A stretch of DNA of 64,000 nucleotides from Zhongshania aliphaticivorans (GTDB lineage Bacteria > Pseudomonadota > Gammaproteobacteria > Pseudomonadales > Spongiibacteraceae). Positions 8,551 to 18,293 of the stretch are shown here, one piece after another. The notes beneath the pieces are model-generated. The model saw only the letters and a program-made list of their open reading frames with translations. It did no database searches and had not been told where the DNA came from. Position numbers and translations under genes: made by a program. The DNA lies in contig NZ_CP014544.1 in NCBI RefSeq assembly GCF_001586255.1, forward strand, positions 2,077,501 through 2,141,500, given 5' to 3'. The first letter of the stretch is position 1. Each line of letters starts with the position of its first letter.

Positions 8551-9324
8551 ATGTTATCAATATCACCCATACCTGCTTTTAGCGACAACTATATCTGGTG
8601 TGTCGCCCACGACGGAGAGGCAATTATTGTCGATCCTGGCGATGCTGCGCCGGTACTAAAATACCTAGAAGAGCATCAGTTAAAGCTTAGCGCAATTCTG
8701 ATTACGCATCACCACTACGACCACGTTAACGGTATTGAGTTGCTAAGTGAGCATTACCCTCAGGCACCAGTGTACGGGCCTAAAAATCAATGCCTAGGCA
8801 TTACCCAGCGAATGACTCATGGCCAGACGCTCCAATTATTCGGCCATCGTGTCGAGGTCATCGCGGTACCAGGGCATACATTAGATCACATTGCTTACTA
8901 CATCTCAGACTGTGCCCCCAACCCCCTGCTATTCTGCGGCGACACTTTGTTCGCAGGTGGTTGCGGGCGATTGTTTGAGGGCACTGCGGAACAAATGCTG
9001 GGGTCCTTAGGACTAATCTCCGCTTTACCCACCAATACGGCGGTGTATTGCGCGCACGAATACACCTTGAGCAATCTTCGTTTTGCTCAAGCAGTAGAAC
9101 CGTCGAATCAAGACTTAGAACACCGGATTGCAGACGCGAGTCGTCGGCGTGCAGAGGGCCTACCCACTGTACCGTCTATATTGGCACTAGAGTTGCTGAC
9201 CAATCCATTCCTGAGAACAGGAAAAAGTACAGTGCAGGCCAGCGTAAACGCCCACACTGAAGGTAAGTGTCGGGAAGAAAAGGATATTTTTGCAAATCTA
9301 CGGAAATGGAAGGATGACTTTTGA
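8551..9324 (+). CDS. gloB: Hydroxyacylglutathione hydrolase (glyoxalase II)
   Basis: A 257-residue metallo-beta-lactamase-fold hydrolase that converts S-lactoylglutathione to lactate and glutathione, the second step of methylglyoxal detoxification. Start ATG 8551 gives the usual MLSISPIPAFSDNYIW opening; ATG 8545 would add two residues. Metal ligands are H53, H55, D57 and H58 (THHHYDH), then the VPGHTLDH and FCGDTLF blocks, and the CAHEYTLSN substrate-loop region. The C-terminal HAGH domain ends FANLRKWKD. mltD follows 27 bases later. Confidence 0.96.
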   Translation: MLSISPIPAFSDNYIWCVAHDGEAIIVDPGDAAPVLKYLEEHQLKLSAILITHHHYDHVNGIELLSEHYPQAPVYGPKNQCLGITQRMTHGQTLQLFGHRVEVIAVPGHTLDHIAYYISDCAPNPLLFCGDTLFAGGCGRLFEGTAEQMLGSLGLISALPTNTAVYCAHEYTLSNLRFAQAVEPSNQDLEHRIADASRRRAEGLPTVPSILALELLTNPFLRTGKSTVQASVNAHTEGKCREEKDIFANLRKWKDDF

Positions 9325-9351
9325 ATACTACAACTGAATAATTGCACTATT

Positions 9352-11085
9352 ATGAAAATAAAAAGCTACATATACAGAATCACAATTGGTGCACTTTTGC
9401 TATCACTGGTGACGGCTTGCGCCCAGACACCCCAGCGGCGTGCCGTCCGCACAGCTAGCGATGCACGCTACTGTGAAAAAGCTGAAAACCGAACGTCAAG
9501 CATGTGCAAGTACCAGCGCAATGTTGAACGTAGAAAGCAAACTGGAGACCCCGCAAACTATACACTCCAGGGTTTACCAAAATATTACAGCAGCAACAGT
9601 AAAAATCTCCCGACGCGCCCAAAATCCGTCGAAGAAGTAAAGAAAAGCCGCCCCACACCTACGGCCGTAGCCAATGTAACCCCACAAAAAGCAGCGAAAA
9701 CCGCCCGTCCAGAGGAACTCTGGATCCGACTTGCACGGGAACTCAGTTTTGGTGACCTAACTAAACAAGAAGCCGTGGAGGAGCGCGAAGAATGGTACGC
9801 TGAACACGCATATTACCTCGCCAATGTTAGCAAGCGCGCCGCCCGCTACATTTTTTATATTCTCGAAAACCTTGAATCCAGGGGCATGCCGGCGGACCTC
9901 GCCCTGCTACCTTTTGTTGAAAGCTCCTACGACCCATTTGCCTACTCCCACGGCCGGGCATCAGGCTTGTGGCAATTCATACCAAGTACCGCTAAACACG
10001 TCGGCTTAGAGCAAAATTGGTGGTATGACGGTCGTCGCGACGTTATTTCTGCAACAGATGCCGCACTTGATTACCTAAATGATTTAAATAAGCGCTTCGA
10101 CGGCGATTGGCTTCTCACCCTAGCCGCTTACAATGCTGGTGCTGGCACTGTTAACAAAGCCATCAACAAAAACACGCGAAAAGGTCTACCGACCGATTTT
10201 TGGTCGCTGAACTTGCCCAAAGAAACCGAGAACTACGTTCCTAAGATGCTCGCACTGGTTAAAATCTTCCAAAATCCGGCCAGTTACAATTTAACGCTGC
10301 CAAAGGTTCCCAATAGTGCGCACTTTGTTGCCGTAGACACCGGCACTCAAATCGACTTGGCCCAAGCAGCAAAACTCGCGGAGATCAGTGTTGACGAATT
10401 ATACCGCCTAAACCCCGGTTTCAACCGCTGGGTAACCGCGCCTGACGGCCCGCACCGATTACTGATCCCTACCCGTAAATCCAAGGCATTTAAACAGCGT
10501 CTAGCCAAAGTTCCACCCAGAGACCGCGTGCGTTGGCAGCGCTATACTGTAGAGCGCGGTGACAACCTAATTGGTATTTCCCGGGAGCACCATGTTGATG
10601 TTGCAACCTTAAGGGCGAGCAACCAGCTCGACAAAGACCTTTTAAAAGTGGGTCAAGTACTGCTTATACCTGATGCTGGCAACGGATTATCGCCCCTGAA
10701 GGGATTAAATCGCGGCCAAGCCAGCAGCGACGCCAGTCGCCTACAGCACACGGTAGCCAGCGGCGATACCATCAGCGATATTGCTGACAAGTACGGCGTG
10801 AAATCAACACAAATTAACAACTGGAATAAGTTGGCGAGTAACGCCACGATTCGTCCCGGCCAAAAGCTCGTTATTTGGGGCAAGGCGCCCAATACCAGCA
10901 ACCAGGGAATTATCCGTAAAGTTGGTTACAAGGTTCGCAATGGAGATTCTTTATCACTCATTGCCAGTCGCTTCAATTTACGCATCCGCGACATTGCTGA
11001 ATGGAACTCGATTAAAACCAGCCAATATTTGCGTCCTGGACAATCGCTAACCTTGTATGTTGACATTACCCACGCAGACCTTTGA
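9352..11085 (+). CDS. mltD: Membrane-bound lytic murein transglycosylase D
   Basis: A 577-residue lipoprotein that cleaves peptidoglycan glycan strands by lytic transglycosylation. The signal peptide ends with lipobox LVTAC (C23 as lipidated residue). A low-complexity linker runs to about 115. The SLT domain (about 165-300) carries catalytic E190 in LPFVESSYDP, with SGLWQFIP and LAAYNAGAG motifs. Three LysM peptidoglycan-binding repeats follow at about 397-440, 465-508 and 525-569, each with the xGDxL/I and RPGQ/KVGQ signatures. E. coli MltD (452 residues) has two LysM repeats, so this one is longer. The glycosylase follows gloB, as in pseudomonads. Confidence 0.95.
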   Translation: MKIKSYIYRITIGALLLSLVTACAQTPQRRAVRTASDARYCEKAENRTSSMCKYQRNVERRKQTGDPANYTLQGLPKYYSSNSKNLPTRPKSVEEVKKSRPTPTAVANVTPQKAAKTARPEELWIRLARELSFGDLTKQEAVEEREEWYAEHAYYLANVSKRAARYIFYILENLESRGMPADLALLPFVESSYDPFAYSHGRASGLWQFIPSTAKHVGLEQNWWYDGRRDVISATDAALDYLNDLNKRFDGDWLLTLAAYNAGAGTVNKAINKNTRKGLPTDFWSLNLPKETENYVPKMLALVKIFQNPASYNLTLPKVPNSAHFVAVDTGTQIDLAQAAKLAEISVDELYRLNPGFNRWVTAPDGPHRLLIPTRKSKAFKQRLAKVPPRDRVRWQRYTVERGDNLIGISREHHVDVATLRASNQLDKDLLKVGQVLLIPDAGNGLSPLKGLNRGQASSDASRLQHTVASGDTISDIADKYGVKSTQINNWNKLASNATIRPGQKLVIWGKAPNTSNQGIIRKVGYKVRNGDSLSLIASRFNLRIRDIAEWNSIKTSQYLRPGQSLTLYVDITHADL

Positions 11086-11138
11086 TGGGTTTGATATAGT
11101 ATACGCCCCATAGCGCGACTCAGGTTTTTGCTGCATTT

Positions 11139-12170
11139 ATGACAGGCTATTTTGTTCGCCGTTTTTTATTAATTATTCCCACCTTTATTGGCATTACCTT
11201 ATTGGTATTCGCAGTCACCCGGCTAGTTCCTGGTGGGCCTATCGAACAATTAATGATTCAGGCGCAGCTTGGTGGCGAAACGGGATCGTTGCAGCGCAGT
11301 CAAGGCGGCGGCACCCTCTCTGACGAGCAGCTTGCTGAACTAAAGCACTACTACGGTTTTGACCAGCCCATGCTCAGCAGCTATGTGCGCTGGCTTAAAC
11401 AAGTTGTGCAATTCGATTTAGGTACCTCTACCCGCTATCAAGACCCAGTGTGGCAAATAATAAAAGAGCGATTTCCGGTCTCAATATTCTATGGCGTATG
11501 CACCCTCGTGCTCACGTACTTAGTCTGTATACCCCTGGGGCTCGCCAAGGGCATGTATCACGGCAGCGCGCTAGATAGCTGGTCATCGGCGCTTGTGTTT
11601 TTGGGCTACGCCCTACCCAGTTACGTGATCGGTATCGCGCTCATTTCTTTATTTGCGGGATACTGGGATTGGTTTCCTCTCGGCGGCTTTATTAGTGACG
11701 ACTATGATGAGCTTTCGCCGCTTGCCAAAGCGGGCGACATTTTCCATCACGCGGCACTGCCACTCATCGCCTATTTAGCGGGCAGTTTTGCTGTTACCAC
11801 GCTTATGATGAAAAACGCCTTAATGGATAATTTGTCAGCTGATTATATGCGCACTGCCGCAGCCAAAGGTCTGAGCCGCAGCGCCAGTGTCAGTGGCCAT
11901 GCGCTGCGCAATAGCTTAATTCCCGTCGCAACCTCGTTTGGCAACAATATTTCATTGCTCTTGGGTGGCTCATTTTTGATAGAAACCATTTTCAATATCG
12001 ACGGCATCGGATTACTGGGTTACGAAGCCATTGTTGAGCGGGACTACCCAATTGTGATGGGTATTCTGGTTATCTCGTCGCTTCTTTATTTGCTGGGCAA
12101 TATCCTCTCCGATATTTGCGTCGCGTTGGTGGACCCCCGCATTCGCTTTGGCGGAGGGAGTAGCACATGA
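11139..12170 (+). CDS. yejB: Peptide ABC transporter permease (YejB-like)
   Basis: A 343-residue permease of the DppB/OppB superfamily with about six transmembrane helices. The EAA-loop that docks the ATPase is visible around residues 237-262 (MRTAAAKGLSRSASVSGHAL). The insertion after helix 1 (GGPIEQLMIQAQLGG) is typical of YejB rather than OppB. It opens a five-gene operon: permease, permease, binding protein and two ATPases. Its stop overlaps the next ATG (ATGA). In E. coli, YejABEF imports peptides and microcin C (known); substrate here is inferred from family only. Confidence 0.9.
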   Translation: MTGYFVRRFLLIIPTFIGITLLVFAVTRLVPGGPIEQLMIQAQLGGETGSLQRSQGGGTLSDEQLAELKHYYGFDQPMLSSYVRWLKQVVQFDLGTSTRYQDPVWQIIKERFPVSIFYGVCTLVLTYLVCIPLGLAKGMYHGSALDSWSSALVFLGYALPSYVIGIALISLFAGYWDWFPLGGFISDDYDELSPLAKAGDIFHHAALPLIAYLAGSFAVTTLMMKNALMDNLSADYMRTAAAKGLSRSASVSGHALRNSLIPVATSFGNNISLLLGGSFLIETIFNIDGIGLLGYEAIVERDYPIVMGILVISSLLYLLGNILSDICVALVDPRIRFGGGSST

Positions 12171-13219
12171 GTATTTTTACCCTGCGCAACCCAGTTGCCA
12201 AAAAGCGCTGGCAGCGCTTTCGGCAGTCCAAACGCGGCTTTTACTCGACGTGGATTCTTCTCGTGTTAACCCTAGGCAGCTTTGGTGCCGAGCTCATTGC
12301 CAGTAATCGGGCGTTACTGGTGGTCTATGAAAATCAATGGTATTTCCCCACATTCGGCGATGTTCGCAGTGGTAAGGAATTCGGCTTAGATTACAGTTAC
12401 GAAGTGAACTACCGTGAGCTGCAAAATCAACTCAGCGAGAGCGGCAATGGCTGGGTGTTAATGCCGCTAATTCCATATAGCCCCTTGGAAACGGATTTGA
12501 TTGCTGGCGATTTCCCTCCCCATGCGCCCTCTTTAAGCACCGGGCATTACCTGGGCACTGACACCAGTGGCCGCGATGTTGCTGCTCGTTTGCTTTACGG
12601 CTTCCGCACGGCGATTGTCTTTTCCCTACTACTTTTGGTGTTTAATTACGCGATTGGCGTGGCGATAGGCTGTTTAATGGGCTTTTGGGGCGGCGCCTTT
12701 GACTTGATCTTTCAACGCATAATTGAAATTTGGTCAAACATCCCCTTTCTGTATGTCATTATGATTGTGGCTTCAATTATTACGCCCAGTTTCTGGAGCC
12801 TGCTATTTATCATGGCCTTTTTCGGCTGGACCGCAATGACCTGGTATATGCGAACCGCCACCTATAAAGAAGTCGCACGTGACTATGTAATGGCGGCTAG
12901 GGCAATCGGTGCCTCTGGCAGTCGAATTGTTTTTCGTCACATTTTACCCAATAGCGTATCGACCTTGGTTACCTTTATCCCCTTCTCTGTTGCCTCGGGC
13001 ATCACCTCGCTCACCGCATTGGATTATCTGGGCTTTGGCTTGCCACCGCCGGTTTCAAGTTGGGGTGAACTGCTCAAACAAGGCACCGAGAATTTGGAAT
13101 CATTGTGGTTAGTAGGCTCGGTCGTTATCGCCATGACGGTTATTTTAATGCTCGTCGCCTATATCGGCGAAGCCATTCGCGATGCCTATGACCCAAGGCA
13201 ATTTAGCTACTATGAATAA
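12167..13219 (+). CDS. yejE: Peptide ABC transporter permease (YejE-like)
   Basis: A 350-residue permease, partner of the preceding YejB-like protein. It has a long periplasmic segment after the first helix (about 45-135), characteristic of YejE. The ATPase-docking loop is at about 242-268 (YVMAARAIGASGSRIVFRHI). It overlaps the upstream gene by 4 bp and the binding-protein gene by 8 bp, so the operon is tightly coupled. Confidence 0.9.
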   Translation: MSIFTLRNPVAKKRWQRFRQSKRGFYSTWILLVLTLGSFGAELIASNRALLVVYENQWYFPTFGDVRSGKEFGLDYSYEVNYRELQNQLSESGNGWVLMPLIPYSPLETDLIAGDFPPHAPSLSTGHYLGTDTSGRDVAARLLYGFRTAIVFSLLLLVFNYAIGVAIGCLMGFWGGAFDLIFQRIIEIWSNIPFLYVIMIVASIITPSFWSLLFIMAFFGWTAMTWYMRTATYKEVARDYVMAARAIGASGSRIVFRHILPNSVSTLVTFIPFSVASGITSLTALDYLGFGLPPPVSSWGELLKQGTENLESLWLVGSVVIAMTVILMLVAYIGEAIRDAYDPRQFSYYE

Positions 13220-15014
13220 ATTTGTATTCCTGCTGCTTTTAGCTGTTTTTAACACGTCCCTTGTGCATGCATTACCAAGTGCACTGCCCGACGGGCTGAA
13301 GTGGCAAAGCAATCTGAGCGATCCGATATTTGCAGACCCCCGCGCGAAACCGGGCGGCCGATACCGAACCTTTGTCACCACCTTCCCGTTAACACTGAGG
13401 TTGGTGGGGCCAGATTCTAATGGCAGTTTTGCCGGCTATATGCGGGCCAATAATCTGAGCCTTGTGGGCATACACCCCAATACATTGAACCCACTACCCG
13501 AACTCGCTACTCACTGGGCGTTTGGCGACGACGGCCACAGCATCTATTTTCGTTTAGACCCCGACGCTCGATGGTCGGACGGCAAGCCGGTCACTGCCGA
13601 CGATTACGTTTTTGGTCTAGAGTTTATGCGCTCGAAATTTATTCTGGCGCCGTGGTATAACAATTATTTCAGCGAGGTCATAACCGATCTTGTTAAATAT
13701 GACGACCACACCATAGGTATTGAAGGCGCAGTGGCCAAGCCACAAGATGAAATGCTATTTGAATACAGCGTATCTCCCGTGCCAAAGCACTTTCACACCC
13801 TAGATGAAAATTGGGTTAGAGATTATAACTGGCGTGTAGAGCCGAACACTGGCCCCTATATTATCAGCGAGATTCGCAAAGGAAAGTACGTTGAATTTAG
13901 CCGCAAAAAGGACTGGTGGGCAAACGATAAACGCTATTTCAAATACCGTTATAATCCAGATCATTTGCGAGTAAAACTTATTCGCGACATTAATATTGCC
14001 TACCAGTATTTCCGCAAAGGCGAGCTAGATAACTTTCCCCTGCTGATGCCCCGTTTTTGGCATAAAAAGGCGCAAGGCGATATCTACGAAAAGGGCTATG
14101 TCGGCAAAATTAAGTTTTACAACGATGTGCCACAGCCAATCAGCGGGCTGTTTCTGAACGAAGATGCCAGGCCGCTCGACGACATCAATGTGCGCTACGG
14201 TATTGCCCATGCACTCAATGTCGATAAAGTGATCAATACCGTATTACATGGCGACTACGAAAGACTACAAAGCGCCCACGAGGGCTATGGCGACTATACC
14301 AACACCAAAATTCGCGCCCGCGAATTTGATCTTAAAAAAGCCGGTGAATACCTTGATAAAGCCGGTTGGGACACGCGGAATAAAAACGGCATACGTGTTA
14401 AAGACGGACAGCCGCTGAGTATTCGCATCACCTATTACAATAGCGGCCACAATGACCGCCTGGTGATCTTGAGTCAGGAGGCGCTCAAGGCTGGGATTGA
14501 GTTTAAACTGCAGCTACTCGACCCGTCGGCGGCCTTCAAGCAAATAATGGAAAATAAACATCAGGCTGCATGGATGGGCTGGTCTGGTGGCGGATTGTCG
14601 CCGAGATACTGGGAGTTTTACCATTCTGATAACGCCCATATATCTCAGACCAATAATGTCACGAACACTGACAACCCCCTCATGGACGCTAAAATCATGG
14701 CCTATCGCAAGGGCACCGATAAAGCCGAGCGCGTTAAGCTTGCCCATGAGCTTGAGCAAATGATCCACGATCAGGGTTCGTTTATCCCAACCTTCAAAGT
14801 CCCTTATACCCGCGAGGCGTATTGGCGCTGGCTAAAATTGCCGCAAGCTTACGGGACTCGCACGAGTGATTCATTGTTTGATCCACTGGGCGGCAGTGGC
14901 GGTTTGTTTTGGATAGATAAGCAAGCCCGACGGGACATCCTAAAGGCTAAAGACGACGGAGACTCCCTGCCCCCTGAAATCATCGTGGACAAAACGTGGG
15001 TAATCGCACCATGA
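13212..15014 (+). CDS. yejA: Periplasmic peptide-binding protein (YejA-like)
   Basis: A 600-residue SBP_bac_5 family protein from ATG 13212. The alternative upstream start (13182) lies inside yejE and lacks a signal peptide. From 13212 the protein begins with an export signal (about 1-20, ending LVHA). The binding-protein fold follows, with HWAFGDDG...DPDARWSDGKPVTADDYVFG near residues 100-140 as in DppA/OppA. It captures peptides for the adjacent YejBE permease. The stop overlaps the next ATG. Confidence 0.92.
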   Translation: MNKFVFLLLLAVFNTSLVHALPSALPDGLKWQSNLSDPIFADPRAKPGGRYRTFVTTFPLTLRLVGPDSNGSFAGYMRANNLSLVGIHPNTLNPLPELATHWAFGDDGHSIYFRLDPDARWSDGKPVTADDYVFGLEFMRSKFILAPWYNNYFSEVITDLVKYDDHTIGIEGAVAKPQDEMLFEYSVSPVPKHFHTLDENWVRDYNWRVEPNTGPYIISEIRKGKYVEFSRKKDWWANDKRYFKYRYNPDHLRVKLIRDINIAYQYFRKGELDNFPLLMPRFWHKKAQGDIYEKGYVGKIKFYNDVPQPISGLFLNEDARPLDDINVRYGIAHALNVDKVINTVLHGDYERLQSAHEGYGDYTNTKIRAREFDLKKAGEYLDKAGWDTRNKNGIRVKDGQPLSIRITYYNSGHNDRLVILSQEALKAGIEFKLQLLDPSAAFKQIMENKHQAAWMGWSGGGLSPRYWEFYHSDNAHISQTNNVTNTDNPLMDAKIMAYRKGTDKAERVKLAHELEQMIHDQGSFIPTFKVPYTREAYWRWLKLPQAYGTRTSDSLFDPLGGSGGLFWIDKQARRDILKAKDDGDSLPPEIIVDKTWVIAP

Positions 15015-16009
15015 GTTTGCTATCGGTTGAACAATTGAGCGTCGCGATTCGCGGTGACGATGGCATACAGCGCGAATTGGTAAGCGCAATCTCTTTCGCG
15101 ATTGCCTCCGGTCGAACAATGGGGCTCGTTGGCGAATCTGGCTGTGGTAAGAGCCTTACCGCAATGGCAATACTCGATTTACTGCCCAAGCCGCAAGCTT
15201 TGCGCAGCGGTGGTAAAATACTTTTCAATGGCGATGACTTGAGTCAGTTAAGCAATAAGGCTTTACGCCAGATCCGCGGCCACAAAATTGCGGTTATATT
15301 TCAGGACCCCATGAGTGCCCTGAATCCAGTACAGCAAATTGGCCGTCAGATTATGGAAGTGCTGAAATTGCATTTCCCCAAGCAGTCCAACGCAATTCAC
15401 CGCGCCCGGGTTTTAGAGCTATTGACGGAGGTAGGCATTCCCGCGCCGGCAGAACGCCTCAATGCCTACCCCCATCAATTGTCTGGTGGCATGCGTCAAC
15501 GGGTCATGATCGCCATGGCACTGGCCTGCGAGCCAGAGCTACTCATCGCCGATGAGCCGACCACCGCGCTCGACGTGACGATACAAGCGCAAATCGTCAG
15601 ATTATTGAAAAAACTCCAAGCAAAAAATGGCATGGCCATGCTTTTTATCACCCATGATCTGGCGCTGGTGTCCCAGCTTAGCGACCACATAGCGGTGATG
15701 TACGCGGGTAAAATAGTCGAATACGGCCCCGCTGCGCAGATATTTAGTCAGGCACGCCACCCCTATACCCAAGGTTTGCTCGCCTCGCTGCCTGGGGCGG
15801 GTCATCCGCCCAAATCACGTCTGCACAGTTTAGAGGGGCAAGTCCCCGCAATCGACAATATGCCTGCGGGCTGTCGGTTCGCCAACCGCTGTCGCTATGC
15901 CCAAGACATTTGTCAAACGCCCCCGGCTAACGAAATCATCACAAAACGGGCCGACAGCCAAGAGGAAGTAAGCGTCGCATGTCATTTATGGAGAAGCATC
16001 TCGCCATGA
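15011..16009 (+). CDS. Peptide ABC transporter ATPase, first of two (DppD/OppD type)
   Basis: A 332-residue ATPase from ATG 15011, which overlaps the upstream stop as ATGA; the GTG at 14996 is less likely. Walker A is GESGCGKS (about 40-47), the signature is LSGGMRQRV (about 160-168) and Walker B is LLIADEPTTALD. The C-terminal oligopeptide-transporter cysteine region (GCRFANRCRYA...C) is present and may bind an iron-sulfur cluster, as in related ATPases. In E. coli this half and the next are fused as YejF; here they are separate genes. Confidence 0.93.
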   Translation: MSLLSVEQLSVAIRGDDGIQRELVSAISFAIASGRTMGLVGESGCGKSLTAMAILDLLPKPQALRSGGKILFNGDDLSQLSNKALRQIRGHKIAVIFQDPMSALNPVQQIGRQIMEVLKLHFPKQSNAIHRARVLELLTEVGIPAPAERLNAYPHQLSGGMRQRVMIAMALACEPELLIADEPTTALDVTIQAQIVRLLKKLQAKNGMAMLFITHDLALVSQLSDHIAVMYAGKIVEYGPAAQIFSQARHPYTQGLLASLPGAGHPPKSRLHSLEGQVPAIDNMPAGCRFANRCRYAQDICQTPPANEIITKRADSQEEVSVACHLWRSISP

Positions 16010-17013
16010 GCGTGAACAACGGCAAGGCAATTCTTACAGTAAATGATCTGCAACTGCACTTTGGCCAGGGCGGCGGGCTATTCCGTCCCTCGCGCACTTA
16101 TCTGCGCGCCGTAGACGGCGTCAGCTTTAAACTGTATGAAGGCGAAACCCTCGGTTTAGTGGGTGAATCTGGTTGCGGCAAAAGCAGTCTCGCCAAAGCG
16201 CTATTGAATTTGCATAAGCCCACAGCTGGTTCTGTCCGCTACGGTGGGGCCGATATAGCTGGCCTCACAGATAGCGCAATGCGTAAATATCGCCGCGCCT
16301 TGCAAATGATTTTTCAAGATCCCTTTGAGTCCTTAAATAGCCGCCACACCGTTGAGGTAATTCTTGAGGAGCCGCTCATCATCCACAAAGTTGGTGATCG
16401 AGAAAGCCGTCGTCAACGGGTGGCGGAATTGCTGGCAATGGTTGGCCTGCCGTTAAGCGCAGCCAGTAAATACCCCCATGAATTTTCCGGTGGCCAACGC
16501 CAGCGCATTGGCATTGCTCGGGCCATTGCGCTGGAGCCCAAGGTTTTAATCTGCGACGAAGCGGTATCCGCACTCGATGTCTCGGTGCAGGCGCAAATTC
16601 TGAATCTGCTCTTGGATATTCAGCAAAAACTTAAACTCAGCATCATTTTTATTTCCCATGATCTAGCGGTAGTGCGACACATGAGTGATCGCATTGCGGT
16701 AATGTACTTAGGTCAAATAGTCGAAATCGCCGATGCCGAGTCAATCTATAGCCAGCCAAGACACCCTTACACCCAGGGCCTGTTAGCGTCGATTCCCCGA
16801 CTAGGTGAAACGTCACCCATTGACGCGCAGATCAGTGGCGATCTCCCCTCGCCTATTGCACCGCCCTCGGGCTGCCGCTTTCACACCCGCTGCCCACATC
16901 GGCAAACACGCTGCGAACAAGATGCCCCAACACTACAAGCCGATGACGGCAGCGAGCACGCGACCGCCTGCCACTTCTGGCCTGAAATCACGGCCGCGCG
17001 GCAGCGCTCATGA
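16006..17013 (+). CDS. Peptide ABC transporter ATPase, second of two (DppF/OppF type)
   Basis: A 335-residue ATPase from ATG 16006, overlapping the upstream stop (ATGA). ATGs at 15979 and 15988 lie within the previous gene and lack context. Walker A is GESGCGKSSLAK, the signature is FSGGQRQRIGIA, and Walker B is VLICDEAVSALD. The OppF-like C-terminus (GCRFHTRCPHRQTRC) is present. It would pair with the preceding ATPase as a heterodimer to power YejB/YejE. Confidence 0.93.
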   Translation: MSVNNGKAILTVNDLQLHFGQGGGLFRPSRTYLRAVDGVSFKLYEGETLGLVGESGCGKSSLAKALLNLHKPTAGSVRYGGADIAGLTDSAMRKYRRALQMIFQDPFESLNSRHTVEVILEEPLIIHKVGDRESRRQRVAELLAMVGLPLSAASKYPHEFSGGQRQRIGIARAIALEPKVLICDEAVSALDVSVQAQILNLLLDIQQKLKLSIIFISHDLAVVRHMSDRIAVMYLGQIVEIADAESIYSQPRHPYTQGLLASIPRLGETSPIDAQISGDLPSPIAPPSGCRFHTRCPHRQTRCEQDAPTLQADDGSEHATACHFWPEITAARQRS

Positions 17014-17077
17014 AGTGAATCTGGGGTTTAAACTCAGTGCTAAGGCAGGCACAGGGGATATTTAATCCATTTTTACA

Positions 17078-18286
17078 GTGATACGCGGTAAACTTGTCGT
17101 CCTGAGTAAACAAGACCGTCACCCTTTCAGCAGGCTATTTGTGCGTAACAGTTATTCCCCCCATAAAGATCGCGTACCGCTTAAATATGCGCGCAGTATG
17201 CTCCAGGTTGCTGAAGCTCAGGGGTATAGCAGCGCGGAACTGCTGCGCTCACTGCAACTCTCGTTTAATCCGATGGCCGCCGGTGCCGACTTAAACAGCC
17301 TAATTGACAGCCGCGACTACAGCCAAATTTACAATCGGGTTATGTGGCTATTACAAGATGAATCATTCGGTCTAGGGCTGCAGCGGCGCACACCGGCGGG
17401 CAGTTTTAGAATGCTCTGCCTCTTTATTATTCACTGTGAAACCTTGGAGCAAGCACTGCAACGGGCGTCGGAGTTTATCAATTTTTGCCGCAGCCTTAGC
17501 GACATGCACAATACCCCAAAGCGCCCGGTCGAACGACTCAGTAATGGCACCGCCATCTACCGCTTTGCCCAAAGCGCCGAGCTGGTCGACACCACCCAGC
17601 TTCACTCCGAATTAGAGGCCAGTTACACCACGGCCAGAATGATGGCGATTTGGCGTCGGTTTTGCCAATGGCTGATAGGCAAGCCGCTCGATCTTTTAGG
17701 CGTCTATTTGCAGGCTCAGGGGCCTGACAAAGACAATTATTTTGAACAGTTATTTGGCTGTGACATATTTTACGGCAGTGAGCACAACGCATTTCTGATT
17801 GCTGAACACAATCTCGACTGCCCGTTAATCCATACAGAAGAATCTTTGCGTAAATTCCTTCGCAATGCGCCTTATCATCTCTTGGTTGCTCAAGAGGACG
17901 AAGATAGCTCATTGCTATCGCAAATGAAGCGCATCATCGGCACAGATTTAAGTCATGAGTTCCCCAGCGTTGTTGCTATGGCGGAGCAGTTGCATATGTC
18001 CGTGCGCACCCTGCGACGGCGTTTAAAAGACCTGGACACCACGTATCAACAATTTAAAGACGAGCTACGGCAAGAACACGCCTGCCGCTGGTTAAATCAG
18101 CCGGAATTAAAAATTAATGCCGTCTCCGCCCTACTCGGCTTTGATGAGCCAAGTGCTTTTCATCGTTCATTTAAAAAATGGACAGGAATGACACCGGGGG
18201 AGTACCGCGCCAGCCGCCAGCCCGAGGCCCTAAGCCAAAATCAATTGTCAACCAGCCTAGGTTCGGCACCTACTGAAGGTCTTTAA
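17078..18286 (+). CDS. AraC-family transcriptional regulator
   Basis: A regulator with an N-terminal arabinose_bd-like sensor domain (about 40-230) and a C-terminal AraC DNA-binding domain (about 290-385). The first HTH is near EQLHMSVRTLRRRLKD and the signature FDEPSAFHRSFKKWTGMTPGEYR follows. Start is uncertain. GTG 17078 gives 402 residues; GTG 17141 has an AGCAGG site 9 bases upstream and gives 381, nearer the family's usual length. The next gene is a tyrosine phosphatase 7 bases downstream, so it is probably co-transcribed. The ligand is unknown. Confidence 0.88.
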   Translation: MIRGKLVVLSKQDRHPFSRLFVRNSYSPHKDRVPLKYARSMLQVAEAQGYSSAELLRSLQLSFNPMAAGADLNSLIDSRDYSQIYNRVMWLLQDESFGLGLQRRTPAGSFRMLCLFIIHCETLEQALQRASEFINFCRSLSDMHNTPKRPVERLSNGTAIYRFAQSAELVDTTQLHSELEASYTTARMMAIWRRFCQWLIGKPLDLLGVYLQAQGPDKDNYFEQLFGCDIFYGSEHNAFLIAEHNLDCPLIHTEESLRKFLRNAPYHLLVAQEDEDSSLLSQMKRIIGTDLSHEFPSVVAMAEQLHMSVRTLRRRLKDLDTTYQQFKDELRQEHACRWLNQPELKINAVSALLGFDEPSAFHRSFKKWTGMTPGEYRASRQPEALSQNQLSTSLGSAPTEGL

Positions 18287-18293
18287 TCCGTTT

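Noticed and set aside
16805-17065. 86-codon frame over the end of the second ATPase gene
   Set aside because: It overlaps the intact ATPase in another frame and has no ribosome site or homology.
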